This document shows, one piece after another, positions 62,953 to 64,000 of a stretch of DNA of 64,000 nucleotides; within the stretch, counting starts at the first letter, position 1, and every line of letters starts with the position of its first letter. This DNA comes from Callaeas wilsoni. Its lineage: Eukaryota; Chordata; Aves; Passeriformes; Callaeidae. The notes beneath the pieces were generated by a model. The model saw only the letters and a program-made list of their open reading frames with translations, was not told the origin of the DNA and ran no database searches. Location: the NCBI GenBank assembly GCA_013398955.1, contig VWPU01014905.1, positions 248,001 through 312,000 on the forward strand, written 5' to 3'. The position numbers were made by a program, and so were the translations under genes.

Positions 62953-64000
62953 GTAAGAGAGGCATGGTTTCTCACTAGTCCGTTGCATTTTGTGGTTGAT
63001 TCCTGCAGTTTTTAATACACACTACTGGTTGGATAGTATTTATTAAAAAGATATAATTCTCTGTACTTAGAAGTAAGTTGAATGTTTTTAAATCATTAGC
63101 TTCTGATTATGGTCATATTAAATGTAAAATACATGTGTTAAATCTATCATCTCTCATAAAGAATGGAAGCTGTTGCAAAATTGCATTTTTTCTAAAATGT
63201 GCCATTATTGTTTTGTTTCTTCATTTTTAGCCTTTGAAATAAACTGAACTTGTTCTGTATATAGGTTTTCCCAGTCGAATTTTAGATCTAGGGTTTTCTT
63301 TTGTGATAGGCTGACACTCTGCATTACTGTTGGCTTTTAGCAGAGCATATTGTAATTACAGTTGGTTTATGTTCTTGTTTTTGTGGAGTCATCCTGTCAT
63401 GACAAAATGTCTGTTATGCCAAGTCCGTCTCAATGTTCCTGTGTTTTGTTGGACTCTATCCTGTACATTCAGAGCTGGTGATCACAGAATCATTAAGGTT
63501 GGAAAAGACCTCTAAAATCATCAAGCCCAAGAGTTAACTCAGCATGACTGTGTTCACCGCTAAATCATGTCTGCAAGTGCCACCCCCACATGCGTTTTGA
63601 ACACTTCCAGGGAAGGTTGTTCCAGCTCTTCCTTGGGCAGCCTATTCCAATACCAGACCACCTTTTCACAGAAGAAACTTTTTGTAATATCTAACCTAAA
63701 CCTCCCCGGCACAACTCGAGGCCGTTTTCTCTCATCTGGCGTTAAGGGCGTGATGATGGTGAAACATTACCAGAGACACCCTCTCAAAAATAAGTACCAT
63801 GGGAACTAACTAGGTTTTTCTTTGGATGTTTTTATTGTTGTATCTGATCTCCACAACTAAAAATCAATGTTAACTTTTTAAGTTTTTGCAATAAAACTTC
63901 AGGCTGCATGTTTAAGCTAACTGCAGTCTTATTTATGGGCACTTTAAAAATCTTCAGAGCAGTTTTTTAAATGCCTAGGATATGCTGTACGTGATCTTTG
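62953..64000 (+). other. UTRN: Intron 72 (5' part)
   Basis: The intron starts with GTAAGA and runs off the window. It contains a minus-strand CR1 3' fragment at about 63481-63745. The next utrophin exon, expected to begin with a peptide like LAQMER, is not present before 64000. Confidence 0.83.
63481..63745 (-). mobile_element. CR1 LINE 3' fragment
   Basis: On the plus strand 'atcacagaatcattaagg' starts the reverse complement of a CR1 3' terminus. It is followed by 'ggaaaagacctctaaaatca', 'tgaacacttccagggaagg', 'gggcagcctattccaatacc' and 'tctaacctaaacctcccc', all characteristic of CR1 in reverse complement. The copy is truncated at about 63745, possibly extending weakly to 63780. Confidence 0.92.

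Larger units (their letters stand above)
1..64000 (+). other. UTRN: UTRN gene, internal to 3'-proximal part (partial)
   Basis: Fourteen exons on the plus strand encode a continuous utrophin segment, from the last spectrin-like repeat through WW, EF-hand and ZZ domains into the C-terminal region. Utrophin is a large cytoskeletal linker. It ties F-actin to the beta-dystroglycan complex at the sarcolemma, the neuromuscular junction and many non-muscle membranes. Utrophin rather than dystrophin is chosen from diagnostic peptides such as [49 protein letters not shown] and PITLISMWPEQYD. The first exon, the 5' half of the gene, the final exons and the UTRs are outside the window. Exons below are numbered by their dystrophin equivalents. 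Confidence 0.97.

Noticed and set aside
1..64000. CRISPR arrays, bacterial operons, tRNA or rRNA genes, proviral LTR pairs.
   Set aside because: None was seen; the exon-intron structure and CR1 elements show this is vertebrate nuclear DNA inside one gene.

Overview
This window is a single stretch of vertebrate nuclear DNA, most likely from a bird. It is AT-rich intronic sequence with short conserved exons. The only interspersed repeats I recognise are chicken-repeat-1 (CR1) LINE copies, and there are few of them, which fits an avian genome better than a mammalian one. No bacterial, plasmid or phage feature is present.

The whole window lies inside one plus-strand gene, utrophin (UTRN), the autosomal paralogue of dystrophin. 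I can place 14 consecutive coding exons with canonical AG/GT boundaries. They equal dystrophin exons 59 to 72, and their lengths are exactly those of the dystrophin exons as I remember them (269, 147, 79, 61, 62, 75, 202, 86, 158, 167, 112, 137, 39 and 66 bp). The peptide sequence and its spacing are utrophin rather than dystrophin. All reading phases join without a stop or frameshift, giving about 1,660 bp (about 553 codons) of open sequence.

In order, the exons encode the last spectrin-like repeat and start of hinge 4 (8953-12740), the WW domain (17724-28080), the two EF-hand-like modules (29088-49308, running into 51703), the ZZ zinc finger (51703-54388), and the start of the C-terminal region with the two small alternatively spliceable exons (60829-62952). 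The WW, EF and ZZ parts together form the beta-dystroglycan-binding cassette. The syntrophin and dystrobrevin binding region, the stop codon and the 3' UTR lie downstream of the window. The actin-binding domain and most of the rod lie upstream.

Positions 1-8952 belong to the intron before the first visible exon, and 62953-64000 to the intron after the last. The introns hold seven recognisable CR1 fragments in both orientations. One of them (47611-48915) carries an exact 66-bp in-frame tandem duplication in its reverse-transcriptase region. They also hold homopolymer runs, small tandem duplications, a perfect 12-bp inverted repeat (50610-50637) and a canonical G-quadruplex motif (36703-36720).

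Two minus-strand open segments (716-977 and 35678-35908) look more protein-like than their surroundings, but I cannot assign them to a family. I see no previously undescribed system here; the useful leads are small and are listed with how to test them.
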